A stretch of 7,717 bases of DNA from positions 1 through 7,717 of the forward strand of contig WTIV01000015.1 of NCBI GenBank assembly GCA_011525095.1, read 5' to 3'. The number at the start of each line of letters is the position of its first letter. The stretch's first letter is position 1. A model generated the notes under the pieces. It searched no databases. It worked only from the letters and a program-made list of their open reading frames with translations, and was not told the origin of the DNA. Both the position numbers and the translations under genes were made by a program. This document shows, piece after piece, positions 1-6,365 of the stretch. The DNA is from Methanobacteriota archaeon. GTDB lineage: Archaea; Thermoplasmatota; Poseidoniia; Poseidoniales; Poseidoniaceae.

Positions 1-1229
1 TAGTTTCGAAGTGCGGATAATTTAGCGTCATCCAATTTTTCCCAAGGGAATTCTCCTTCGACACCAGGTGTCCTGCCAAAGTGGCCTCCTGCAGCAGTGA
101 CCGAGTAAATAGGTCGTAGCAAATCTAATTCGCTTGAAATGGATTTAGGCGTAAAGTCGAAAATTGAATTCACTTTAGCTGTTAATTCTGTATCTGACAA
201 ACTCGAAGTTCCAAAAGATTCTGCTCTGACGCTGACCGGTTTTGCTACTCCAATCACGTAAGCGAGTTGGATTTCACACTTCGTTGCCAGTCCGGCAGCG
301 ACGACGTGCTTTGCGGCCCATCTTGATGCGTATGCTGCAGACCTGTCGACCTTTGAAGGATCTTTACCAGAGAAGGCACCTCCGCCGTGTCGACCCATTC
401 CTCCGTATGTATCTACGATTATCTTGCGGCCTGTTACACCAGCGTCTGCATAAGGACCACCTGGGTCAGCGAACCTTCCAGTTCCGTTAACAATCAAATT
501 GTATGGTTCTTGGATGAGAGACGCAGGGATGGAATGTTCAACCACGTGCTTTGTGATTTCACTTCGAACAAATTCAAGTTCTTCTTCCTCAGAACCGCCG
601 AACTGTTCTTTCAGGTGCTTGTCATGCTGAATTGCGATGACTATTGTGTGAACTCGGCGAGGTTTTCCATTTTCGTACTCAATGGTAACCTGACTTTTTG
701 CATCAGGTCTTGCCCAAGGAAGCGTTCCATCTTTGCGAGCATTTGTCATTCTGCGGGTTAGGCGCTGGGAAAGAGCTGCTGCAAGGGGGAAATATCTGCC
801 GCTTAGTTCCGGGAATCCTTCGGTTTCTGTACAAGCAAATCCAAACATGATTCCTTGGTCGCCCGCCCCTTGGTCTGATTTGTTAACGCCCTGAGAAATA
901 TTCGCCGCTTGTGCTGTGATTCTTTGAATGACTTCACATCTATTTTCTGATGTAGAATCGAATCCGATTTCATGTGAATCATAGCCAATTTCTGCTGCGG
1001 TTATCCTTGCTATTGCTTCATAGTCAGGATGCTCTCCAGCGAGTGTAACTTCTCCAGCGAGTAGGATAATCCCCTTTTCGGGTCCACCCTTAACGCTTGT
1101 TTCTACTGCGACTCTTGCGTTTTTGTCAACTGCAAGGCACGCATCAACAATAGCATCGCTGATTGCGTCGCACAACTTGTCAGGATGGCCGGAGGCAACG
1201 CTTTCGGATGAAAATAGTTCCTCAGTCAT
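1..1229 (-). CDS. metK: S-adenosylmethionine synthetase, bacterial-type MetK (C-terminal end at window edge)
   Basis: This cytosolic enzyme makes S-adenosylmethionine from methionine and ATP, releasing phosphate and pyrophosphate. I translated the minus strand from the ATG at 1229 and found 409 uninterrupted codons. The N-terminal ATP-binding motif SESVASGHPDK is at residues 8-18, with the catalytic-type His15 and Asp17. The family hexapeptide GAGDQG is at 121-126, and RPDAKSQV follows further on. The second signature, GGGAFSGKDPSKVDRSAAY, begins at about residue 282. A C-terminal GHFGR and FPWEK segment matches the normal end of the family. The last two window bases on this strand read TA, so the next codon is either a stop or Tyr; the gene is essentially complete. 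E. coli MetK has 384 residues, so this one is somewhat longer, with a short insertion near the end (RTPGVEGE). It belongs to the bacterial/eukaryotic MetK family, not archaeal MAT. There is no Shine-Dalgarno, and a TATA-like element about 25 nt upstream suggests a leaderless message. Confidence 0.96.
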   Translation of the reverse strand, partial: MTEELFSSESVASGHPDKLCDAISDAIVDACLAVDKNARVAVETSVKGGPEKGIILLAGEVTLAGEHPDYEAIARITAAEIGYDSHEIGFDSTSENRCEVIQRITAQAANISQGVNKSDQGAGDQGIMFGFACTETEGFPELSGRYFPLAAALSQRLTRRMTNARKDGTLPWARPDAKSQVTIEYENGKPRRVHTIVIAIQHDKHLKEQFGGSEEEELEFVRSEITKHVVEHSIPASLIQEPYNLIVNGTGRFADPGGPYADAGVTGRKIIVDTYGGMGRHGGGAFSGKDPSKVDRSAAYASRWAAKHVVAAGLATKCEIQLAYVIGVAKPVSVRAESFGTSSLSDTELTAKVNSIFDFTPKSISSELDLLRPIYSVTAAGGHFGRTPGVEGEFPWEKLDDAKLSALRN

Positions 1230-1286
1230 ATTTAAACCGCCGAGATTTGTCTATATGAATACTATGTTTCGCCCAGCGATGACTTC
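1230..1286. promoter_or_regulatory. Divergent promoter region of metK and aspS with a shared TATA-like element
   Basis: This 57-bp gap separates two divergently oriented genes. It holds one A/T-rich near-symmetric element, CTATATGAAT, at 1251-1260; on the other strand it reads ATTCATATAG. Its centre is about 25 nt from the metK ATG, which is the archaeal TATA-box distance for a leaderless transcript. It is about 32 nt from the aspS ATG at 1287, giving a predicted leader of only a few nucleotides. On the metK strand a purine-rich stretch (CGAAAC) lies upstream and could serve as a BRE. No Shine-Dalgarno precedes either start. The promoter role is inferred from spacing; transcript starts are not known. 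Confidence 0.55.
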
Positions 1287-2723
1287 ATGATAGAATGTCT
1301 CACGCATCAACACATGGCGAGAGATACAGTCTGGCATCCCACCTCTTTCAGAACGCACACTTTGGGCCAAATTCAGAATGAAGGTGCTGATTTAGTCGGT
1401 AGCGAAGTGAAAGTCTGTGGCTACATGGAAGCCAACAGAGGCAAAGGTAAGATTTGCTTCATGGACATCCGTGACGGAACAGGTCGTGTTCAAGTATTCC
1501 TAAAGGAAGGCGGTGTAAGCGACGAAGAACTTGCAACTGCACAGGGGCTGTCTCGTGAATCAACCGTCCAAATTGTCGGAGAAGTAGCACAAAAGAGACC
1601 TCCAAAAGTGGCAGAAGGCGAGCCCACACCTCCACCATCATACGAAGTGGTAGCCTCAAAATTCACAGTTCTTGCTCAGGCAGATACTCCACTACCTCTT
1701 GGGGTTACAGATACGGTTTCAATCGGTCTTGACACTAGGTTAGACAACAGATTCCTCGACCTAAGAAGAGCTCACGTAAATGCAATGTTTACACTTAGGG
1801 CTAGAGTTTTGCAATATGGCAGAGAACACCTCATAACCGAGGGATTCAAAGAGATCAACTCACCAAAAATCATCGCTTCTGCATCTGAGGGTGGAACTAA
1901 CTTATTCCCTATGATGTACTTCGATACACCTGCATTTTTGTCACAATCTCCACAATTGTACAAGCAATTGAGCGTGCTTGGTGGAATGGAAAGAGTATTC
2001 GAAATTGGACCCGCTTTCCGTGCCGAGAAGCACGATACATACCGCCACCTGAATGAGTTCATTTCATTCGATATTGAAGGTGCGTGGATGAACGATGATG
2101 ACGTGATGGCAGTTCAAGAAAGAATGATTCATCACATCTGGAAGATGGTTGCAGAAAATGACCAAGAACACATCGACACCATCAATCAGTATAGAGAGAG
2201 TCAAGGCGAGGAACCGATTACTGTGGATGTTCCAAGTCTTCCATTCCCACGAATAGAATACTGTGATGCAATCAAGATGATTCAAGATGCAGGAGTAGAA
2301 ATCTCATGGGGAGACGACATTGAATCATCCCACTGTGACATAATCGCTGAGAAGTATCCAGGTTTCCACTTCTTGCCACGCTGGCCTATGTCGATGAAGC
2401 CGTTCTACATCCACCACATTCCCGGGGAAATGGGTTCAACTGGTGAACAACTTTCACGCGGGTTCGATTTGAACTATGGGCGCGACGAGATGACAAGTGG
2501 CGGCCAAAGAGAACACAATGTCGAAGTCTTGGAGCAAAACCTACGAAACATGGAACTCGACCCAGCAGATTTCGCATTCTACACAGATGGATTCCGCTAC
2601 GGTGCGCCCCCTCACGCTGGTTGGGGATTAGGCGTGGCAAGATTGTTGATGGTCCTTACAGGTTCAAGAAATGTCAGAGAGACTGTACTCTTCCCAAGAG
2701 ACAGAAGCAGAGTTACCCCTTGA
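1287..2723 (+). CDS. aspS: Aspartyl-tRNA synthetase, archaeal/eukaryotic type
   Basis: This class II synthetase charges tRNA(Asp), and possibly also tRNA(Asn), with aspartate. An N-terminal OB-fold anticodon-binding domain covers about residues 36-130, with a proline-rich insertion at 104-118. The catalytic domain follows: motif 1 near EGFKEINSPKI (185-195), SQSPQLYKQ (219-227), motif 2 FRAEKHDTYRHLNE (244-257), the metal/ATP segment EMTSGGQREH (401-410), and motif 3 GWGLGVARL (445-453) ending in FPRDRSRVTP. The RHLNE, SGGQR and C-terminal FPRD..R.TP patterns mark the archaeal/eukaryotic AspRS and not the bacterial form, which carries a GAD insertion. Two details stand out: Ala451 replaces the usual acidic residue of motif 3, and the anticodon-domain residues look non-discriminating. 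The ATG at 1287 fits the promoter spacing. An in-frame ATG at 1314 (Met10) would remove residues that have no obvious counterpart in relatives, which begin near FRTH (21-24). It appears to head the downstream operon. Confidence 0.95.
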   Translation: MIECLTHQHMARDTVWHPTSFRTHTLGQIQNEGADLVGSEVKVCGYMEANRGKGKICFMDIRDGTGRVQVFLKEGGVSDEELATAQGLSRESTVQIVGEVAQKRPPKVAEGEPTPPPSYEVVASKFTVLAQADTPLPLGVTDTVSIGLDTRLDNRFLDLRRAHVNAMFTLRARVLQYGREHLITEGFKEINSPKIIASASEGGTNLFPMMYFDTPAFLSQSPQLYKQLSVLGGMERVFEIGPAFRAEKHDTYRHLNEFISFDIEGAWMNDDDVMAVQERMIHHIWKMVAENDQEHIDTINQYRESQGEEPITVDVPSLPFPRIEYCDAIKMIQDAGVEISWGDDIESSHCDIIAEKYPGFHFLPRWPMSMKPFYIHHIPGEMGSTGEQLSRGFDLNYGRDEMTSGGQREHNVEVLEQNLRNMELDPADFAFYTDGFRYGAPPHAGWGLGVARLLMVLTGSRNVRETVLFPRDRSRVTP

Positions 2724-3480
2724 GTTGGTCAATTTGCCTGTTGACCGCATGCAGTGGGGAGCAGAAGAATGGCAATTCGCAGATTTGTATATGCCAGATG
2801 AACCATCTCCTTACCAGAAGGATGAGGGTGTACCATGCGTGATGCTGATTCACGGTGGATTTTGGAGAAAAAAGTTCACCCTCGATTTGATGGCCCCTAT
2901 TGCTGAAGATCTAGCAGAGCGAGGAATCGCAGCATGGAACATCGAATACCGTGGTTGGGAGCCCGGTGATGAAGGTGTATGGATGGACACACTTTCAGAC
3001 GTGATGCGAGCTTGGGGTCAACTGGCTCTACTGCCTGGAATTGACATCGTACGCTCTATGATCCTAGGTCACTCAGCAGGTGGTCATATGGCATTGATGA
3101 TGGCGGCGGTTGCAGAGAGAAAACCATGGCTTTCTATCGCTCAATCCCCAATCGCAGATATCGTGGCTGCAGACCACGCCAAGTTATCTGATGGAGGAGA
3201 CGCTGTCAGACGTTGGATGGGTTGTCCACCTGAAGGAAACGAGGATACTTGGCGAAGGGTTAATCCTGTTGACAATCCTCCAAAAACATCTGTTGTTGTA
3301 ATGCACGGCAAATCAGATGAGGATGTTCCGTGGACTCAATCAGAATCATACGTCCGAGCGATGAAAGCGAAAGGGGTTGAAATTCAGAAGATTTGGTTAC
3401 CAGGCGACCATTATTCGATAATTGATGTTGCTAGTGACGATTGGTTAACACAAATCGAGACAATAACAGATTGGTTGTAA
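2671..3480 (+). CDS. Alpha/beta hydrolase, kynurenine formamidase/esterase-like
   Basis: This is a cytosolic serine hydrolase of the alpha/beta fold. The oxyanion-hole motif HGGFW is at residues 61-65, the nucleophile elbow GHSAGGH at 133-139 (Ser135), the acid probably Asp216 in HGKSDEDVP, and the base His247 in GDHYS. The HGG-W plus GHSAGGH combination occurs in kynurenine formamidases, carboxylesterases and S9-like peptidases. The length of 269 residues fits a single-domain enzyme, and no signal peptide is seen. The substrate cannot be decided; an amide or ester is likely. The start is uncertain. The ATG at 2671 overlaps the aspS tail by 53 bp. In-frame alternatives are TTG at 2725 and ATG at 2749 (Met27), the latter 25 nt past the aspS stop. 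None has a clear Shine-Dalgarno, and conserved-looking sequence begins only around residues 27-42. The gene is followed 31 nt later by the SDR gene. Confidence 0.88.
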   Translation: MSERLYSSQETEAELPLELVNLPVDRMQWGAEEWQFADLYMPDEPSPYQKDEGVPCVMLIHGGFWRKKFTLDLMAPIAEDLAERGIAAWNIEYRGWEPGDEGVWMDTLSDVMRAWGQLALLPGIDIVRSMILGHSAGGHMALMMAAVAERKPWLSIAQSPIADIVAADHAKLSDGGDAVRRWMGCPPEGNEDTWRRVNPVDNPPKTSVVVMHGKSDEDVPWTQSESYVRAMKAKGVEIQKIWLPGDHYSIIDVASDDWLTQIETITDWL

Positions 3481-3511
3481 GGTTCAAAGCCCTGCTACCG
3501 TTGGGATAGGT

Positions 3512-4297
3512 ATGGACTGGCTAGGTAGTGACTTTCCGTTTAGTTCGACTGCTCTTGAAGGTAAGCATGCAATTGTGTGTGGAGCCTCAAAAGGTATCGG
3601 AGCGGCGACTGCAAAAATGCTTGCAAAAGCAGGAGCTAAAGTTACCGCAGTTAGTAGGAATCCTCACGAACTTGTTGGGGAACTTGAGGGCGATGGACAT
3701 ACAGGAAATAGCCTAGATTTAGAGGATAAAGAAGCAATTGACAAATTCATTTCTACAATTGAGGAATGTCATATACTAATCAACAATGCTGCCGGCCCTC
3801 CTGGGGGTCCTTTGTTGGACAATCAAGTGGAAGATTTTGAAGCTCCATTCCGTCGTCATTTGCACGCCTCACACACCCTTGTCAGAGGACTTGTCCCAAA
3901 GATGGAAGCGGCAGGAATGGGCAGGATTGTCAATGTAATTTCGACGTCGGTAAGGGAACCAATTCCAAACATCGGTTTGTCAAATACTCTCAGGGGTGCG
4001 ATGGCATCTTGGGCCAAATCTCTGTCCCGTGAATTACCAACTTGCATTACAATCAACAACGTTCTGCCTGGATTTACAGATACCGACAGACTGGGGTCTC
4101 TTGCTTCATCAATTAACGCAAAGACTGGAAAAAGTATCGAGGAAATCCACGCTGGATGGATGTCTCAAGTGCCAATTGAGAGATTGATTGACCCACTTGA
4201 AACCGGTGCAGCAATAGCTTACCTGTGCATGCCGATTTCAGGAGGGATACGTGGTGTTTCTCTAGCAGTCGATGGTGGCAGAATGCGCTCTATTTGA
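3512..4297 (+). CDS. Atypical short-chain dehydrogenase/reductase lacking the catalytic Tyr and Lys
   Basis: This is a Rossmann-fold SDR, 261 residues long as expected for the classical group. The nucleotide-binding motif GASKGIG is at 24-30, NNAAG at 91-95, and a C-terminal PGFTDTDRL segment plus a final VDGG (253-256) match the family ends. SRN at 48-50 after the second beta strand would suit NADP(H), as an inference. The active site is unusual. Counting 13 residues on from Ser144 in ISTS, the usual Tyr position is Ser157, and the Lys four residues later is Arg161 (SNTLR in place of YxxxK). A subgroup of SDRs with SN-x-x-R at this place is known to me from sequence, but I know no firm biochemistry for it. 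The ATG at 3512 is 31 nt past the hydrolase stop, with only a weak purine-rich stretch (GGGATAGG) before it. It may be a reductase with altered chemistry or a non-redox enzyme. Confidence 0.9.
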   Translation: MDWLGSDFPFSSTALEGKHAIVCGASKGIGAATAKMLAKAGAKVTAVSRNPHELVGELEGDGHTGNSLDLEDKEAIDKFISTIEECHILINNAAGPPGGPLLDNQVEDFEAPFRRHLHASHTLVRGLVPKMEAAGMGRIVNVISTSVREPIPNIGLSNTLRGAMASWAKSLSRELPTCITINNVLPGFTDTDRLGSLASSINAKTGKSIEEIHAGWMSQVPIERLIDPLETGAAIAYLCMPISGGIRGVSLAVDGGRMRSI

Positions 4298-4301
4298 GGT
4301 G
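4296..4301 (+). promoter_or_regulatory. Shine-Dalgarno GAGGTG that fixes a TTG start
   Basis: GAGGTG matches the 16S rRNA 3' end (core of GGAGGTGATC). It overlaps the SDR stop codon and lies 5 nt before the TTG at 4307. The next in-frame ATG at 4316 would be 14 nt away, too far for normal pairing. The TTG is therefore the better start. The same GAGGTG plus 5-nt spacing occurs before the aldehyde dehydrogenase gene at 7478. Confidence 0.7.
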
Positions 4302-4306
4302 GTAGT

Positions 4307-5107
4307 TTGACTGAAATGAATCAAACACAGGCTGAAGAACTGCTCGAAATGTTTGCAGATGGCAAAATGATTGATTCAGTTAACACAAGCCTTGCACTAC
4401 ATCTTGTCGAACTTGCCAGAGAACTGGGGAGGGATGCTCTAGTTGGAAGACTGCTTGACCACGCAGCGAAGGTTTCGACTAATCCGGAAGACCAAGGTTG
4501 GTGTCAGTTTGAGTTGATGAAGCACAAAGGTGCAAGCAAGGATGAGTTGATTGGGTTAGGAGTTGCTTCTGAAAAAGAAGGACTTCCCGGATTGGCAGCG
4601 GGAATATTTCACCACGTTTCTCTGATCAGCCTAGGTGGAGAAGATGCTAGCCTTTTTGCAAACAGGTCGATGAGGCTCAGAGAAGAAGCGGATGACTTGG
4701 AGGGAATGATTTACGGTCACGCATTGCTTGCTCACATTGCAAAATCAGAAGGCGACTTTGACAAAAGTCAAATCCATCTGCAGAAAAGGTTGGACATAAT
4801 TCCGGAAACTGAAAAGTTCGAGCGAATGGAAGCATTGGCAGACCTCGCACATTCATACTCATCTCTTGGTGAGTTAGAGCAAGCTCAGAATTTACTGATT
4901 GATTCCTTGGAGATAGCAACAGAATTGAAGGAGTTGTCCGGTATATTGGTTGCTAGATGGGGTCTTGCAGACCTTGCTGAGATTTCTAACCAGCCAGATG
5001 AGGCTATGGTACAATTATCCGATATCATGACCGTTTTTATGGAAGAAGGAGCAGTAGTTCCCGAACCGGTTAGAGAGAGAATCTCAAAATTGACCTCTCA
5101 ACAGTGA
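4307..5107 (+). CDS. TPR-like helical repeat protein, function unknown
   Basis: This 266-residue, all-alpha protein is soluble by appearance, with no signal peptide or membrane segment. Tetratricopeptide-like helix pairs are visible at about residues 141-166 (LAHIAKSEGDFDKSQIHLQK), 176-207 (ALADLAHSYSSLGELEQAQN) and 213-243 (GLADLAEISNQPDEA). Each has the small-residue/GD-E or LGE-A turn typical of TPRs. The N-terminal half (about 8-105) is also helical, with degenerate repeats. TPR proteins bind other proteins, and no catalytic motif is seen. The start is TTG, chosen because a good Shine-Dalgarno lies 5 nt upstream; the alternative ATG is at 4316. It sits between the SDR (9-nt gap) and the monooxygenase (42-nt gap), so it could be a partner or assembly factor of the enzymes around it. 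That role is only an inference from position, and I do not recognise the protein as a named family. Confidence 0.8.
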   Translation: MTEMNQTQAEELLEMFADGKMIDSVNTSLALHLVELARELGRDALVGRLLDHAAKVSTNPEDQGWCQFELMKHKGASKDELIGLGVASEKEGLPGLAAGIFHHVSLISLGGEDASLFANRSMRLREEADDLEGMIYGHALLAHIAKSEGDFDKSQIHLQKRLDIIPETEKFERMEALADLAHSYSSLGELEQAQNLLIDSLEIATELKELSGILVARWGLADLAEISNQPDEAMVQLSDIMTVFMEEGAVVPEPVRERISKLTSQQ

Positions 5108-5144
5108 TGTTGATACATCGAGCCCCTCTCCCTAGGGGAGAGGG
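5106..5144 (+). promoter_or_regulatory. Tandem hairpins in the intergenic region, the second covering the monooxygenase ribosome binding site
   Basis: A small hairpin (GATGT, 4-nt loop, ACATC) occupies 5106-5119 and begins within the TPR stop codon. Four bases later comes a perfect 9-bp G/C-rich stem: CCCTCTCCC at 5124-5132, loop TAG at 5133-5135, and GGGAGAGGG at 5136-5144. The right arm holds the only Shine-Dalgarno-like sequence (GGAGAGGG) before the ATG at 5150, with 5 nt between. Folding would hide it. No T-tract follows, so an intrinsic terminator is less likely. It could be a translational switch, an RNA processing or stability element, or a dispersed palindromic repeat. Confidence 0.7.
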
Positions 5145-5149
5145 ATTGT

Positions 5150-6361
5150 ATGGAGTTCGACATATTCTTCTCGATATCACAAACTCCAGACCACAACGGA
5201 TTCACTCCAAGCGAATCGGAAATGTTCGATAACTACTATGCGCAGTTAGACGCAGCAGACCGTTTAGGATTCGGAGTTGCTTGGATAGCACAAGCGCATT
5301 TGTCGACAGAGACTCAACAAATGAATTCCAAACCTGTAGTTCCTCACTGGAAAGGAGAGGTTGGCCTCTGTACCGATTTCTGTCAACTGGCAATGGAATC
5401 TTTCAGACGAACAAAAAATATTGACGTTGGTTCTGCAGTAGTAAGCATACTTGCTAGTGGAGGGCCAATCGCTCAGGCCGAGAGAATAGCCAACACGGTT
5501 CAATTTCTCTCACACATGGATTCAACTAGAAAACTGCATGTCGGTTTCAGTGCTGGAAGATTTGAGTTCATGGCTCGACCATACGGAATAGTACCCCGCA
5601 ATCCGGTCGAAGAGGCATCTTGGCCAGCACTCAGAGGACAAATCTTCATGGAAGCTAGCGAGATATTCCTACGCTTATTGAGTGGCGAAACCATTCATTC
5701 CAATGATGTGCGTGAGACTGTCCTTACAAGAGACAACTTCCGCTCCGATGAAGACTGGATCGCTGTCCAAAACGCTGCAGGAAGTGATGCAGATGAAATT
5801 CCAATAGATAGGCGATACCAGTTTGAAGAGATTTCAATCGTACCAAAAACATGGCCTAGAAGCCAATTAGAGTTAATCGCAGGAACCCATGACCCGAGGG
5901 CTCAAGAGTACGTTAACAATTTCATGCCGGTCAAAGTGTTCAACCTGTCAATCACCTCGCCGGAAATTATTGATTCGACCCACGAGAGGATGAAAAAATT
6001 CTACCACGCAGATGGCGGCGAGTGGGAGAGAAGAGACATGCCTCGTACCACGTTCGTTTTCTTGAACGCTGAGGAGGGTTTGTCTCCTGAAGAACAATCA
6101 GCCGCTGCAAAGGAAGAGGCTAGGCTCGCTCTAGGAGAATACTGGAAAGCCCTCGAGGGTACTCTTGACCCATCCAAAGTTCAGAAGGCAGCAGACAATG
6201 CTCTAATCGGAAATCCTGCAGAGGTTGCTGCCCAGGTCCTAGAGAGATTCCACCCAGACGACCGTTTGATGTGTTGGTTTGATTTCTTCAACCATGATAA
6301 TGAGAGAGTTATCAGAAATATGGAAGCTTGGTGGAGCGAAGTAGTTCCATTATTGGGGTGA
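5150..6361 (+). CDS. Luciferase-like (LLM class) flavin-dependent monooxygenase
   Basis: This is a soluble TIM-barrel oxidoreductase of the bacterial luciferase-like superfamily, which uses FMNH2 or coenzyme F420. Family signs are RLGFGVAWIAQAHLS at about 38-52 (usual form GF..vWvaEHH), the central GSAVVSILASGGPIAQAER at 94-112 followed by a HMDSTRKLHVGFSAGRFEF region (122-140) where relatives carry a G-G-GR loop, and a C-terminal IGNPAEVAAQVLERF at 353-367. Length is 403 residues, within the longer LLM members, and includes a poorly alignable Asp/Glu-rich stretch near 195-225. The usual Glu-His of the EHH motif is Gln-Ala-His here. No flavin reductase is visible in the window, so a reducing partner would have to come from elsewhere. 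Substrate and cofactor are not determinable. The ATG start is supported by GGAGAGGG 5 nt upstream, inside a hairpin arm. The gene ends 4 nt before the asparaginase II gene. Confidence 0.9.
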   Translation: MEFDIFFSISQTPDHNGFTPSESEMFDNYYAQLDAADRLGFGVAWIAQAHLSTETQQMNSKPVVPHWKGEVGLCTDFCQLAMESFRRTKNIDVGSAVVSILASGGPIAQAERIANTVQFLSHMDSTRKLHVGFSAGRFEFMARPYGIVPRNPVEEASWPALRGQIFMEASEIFLRLLSGETIHSNDVRETVLTRDNFRSDEDWIAVQNAAGSDADEIPIDRRYQFEEISIVPKTWPRSQLELIAGTHDPRAQEYVNNFMPVKVFNLSITSPEIIDSTHERMKKFYHADGGEWERRDMPRTTFVFLNAEEGLSPEEQSAAAKEEARLALGEYWKALEGTLDPSKVQKAADNALIGNPAEVAAQVLERFHPDDRLMCWFDFFNHDNERVIRNMEAWWSEVVPLLG

Positions 6362-6363
6362 TC
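6357..6363 (+). promoter_or_regulatory. Shine-Dalgarno GGTGATC for the asparaginase II gene
   Basis: GGTGATC is a 7-nt match to the distal part of the anti-Shine-Dalgarno complement (GGAGGTGATC). It overlaps the monooxygenase stop codon. Aligned with the full complement, its GG pair lies 7 nt before the ATG at 6366, a normal spacing. It supports that start and shows that downstream genes of this run are initiated with a conventional site. Confidence 0.65.
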
Positions 6364-6365
6364 TG

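Noticed and set aside
242..761. Plus-strand open frames opposite metK (242-490 and 387-761)
   Set aside because: They lie fully antisense to an intact, strongly conserved metK frame and show no protein-family features.
803..988. 61-residue minus-strand frame inside metK
   Set aside because: It is in a different frame from metK on the same strand and overlaps the conserved GAGDQG region.
1459..2640. Minus-strand open frames within aspS
   Set aside because: Antisense shadows of a clear synthetase gene; no start signals or domains.
3481..3511. Separate promoter for the SDR gene
   Set aside because: The 31-nt gap has no TATA-like element; co-transcription with the hydrolase explains it better.
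5124..5144. Hairpin as an intrinsic terminator
   Set aside because: No T-tract follows and the next gene starts 5 nt later in the same direction. Read-through is more plausible, although archaeal termination cannot be fully excluded.
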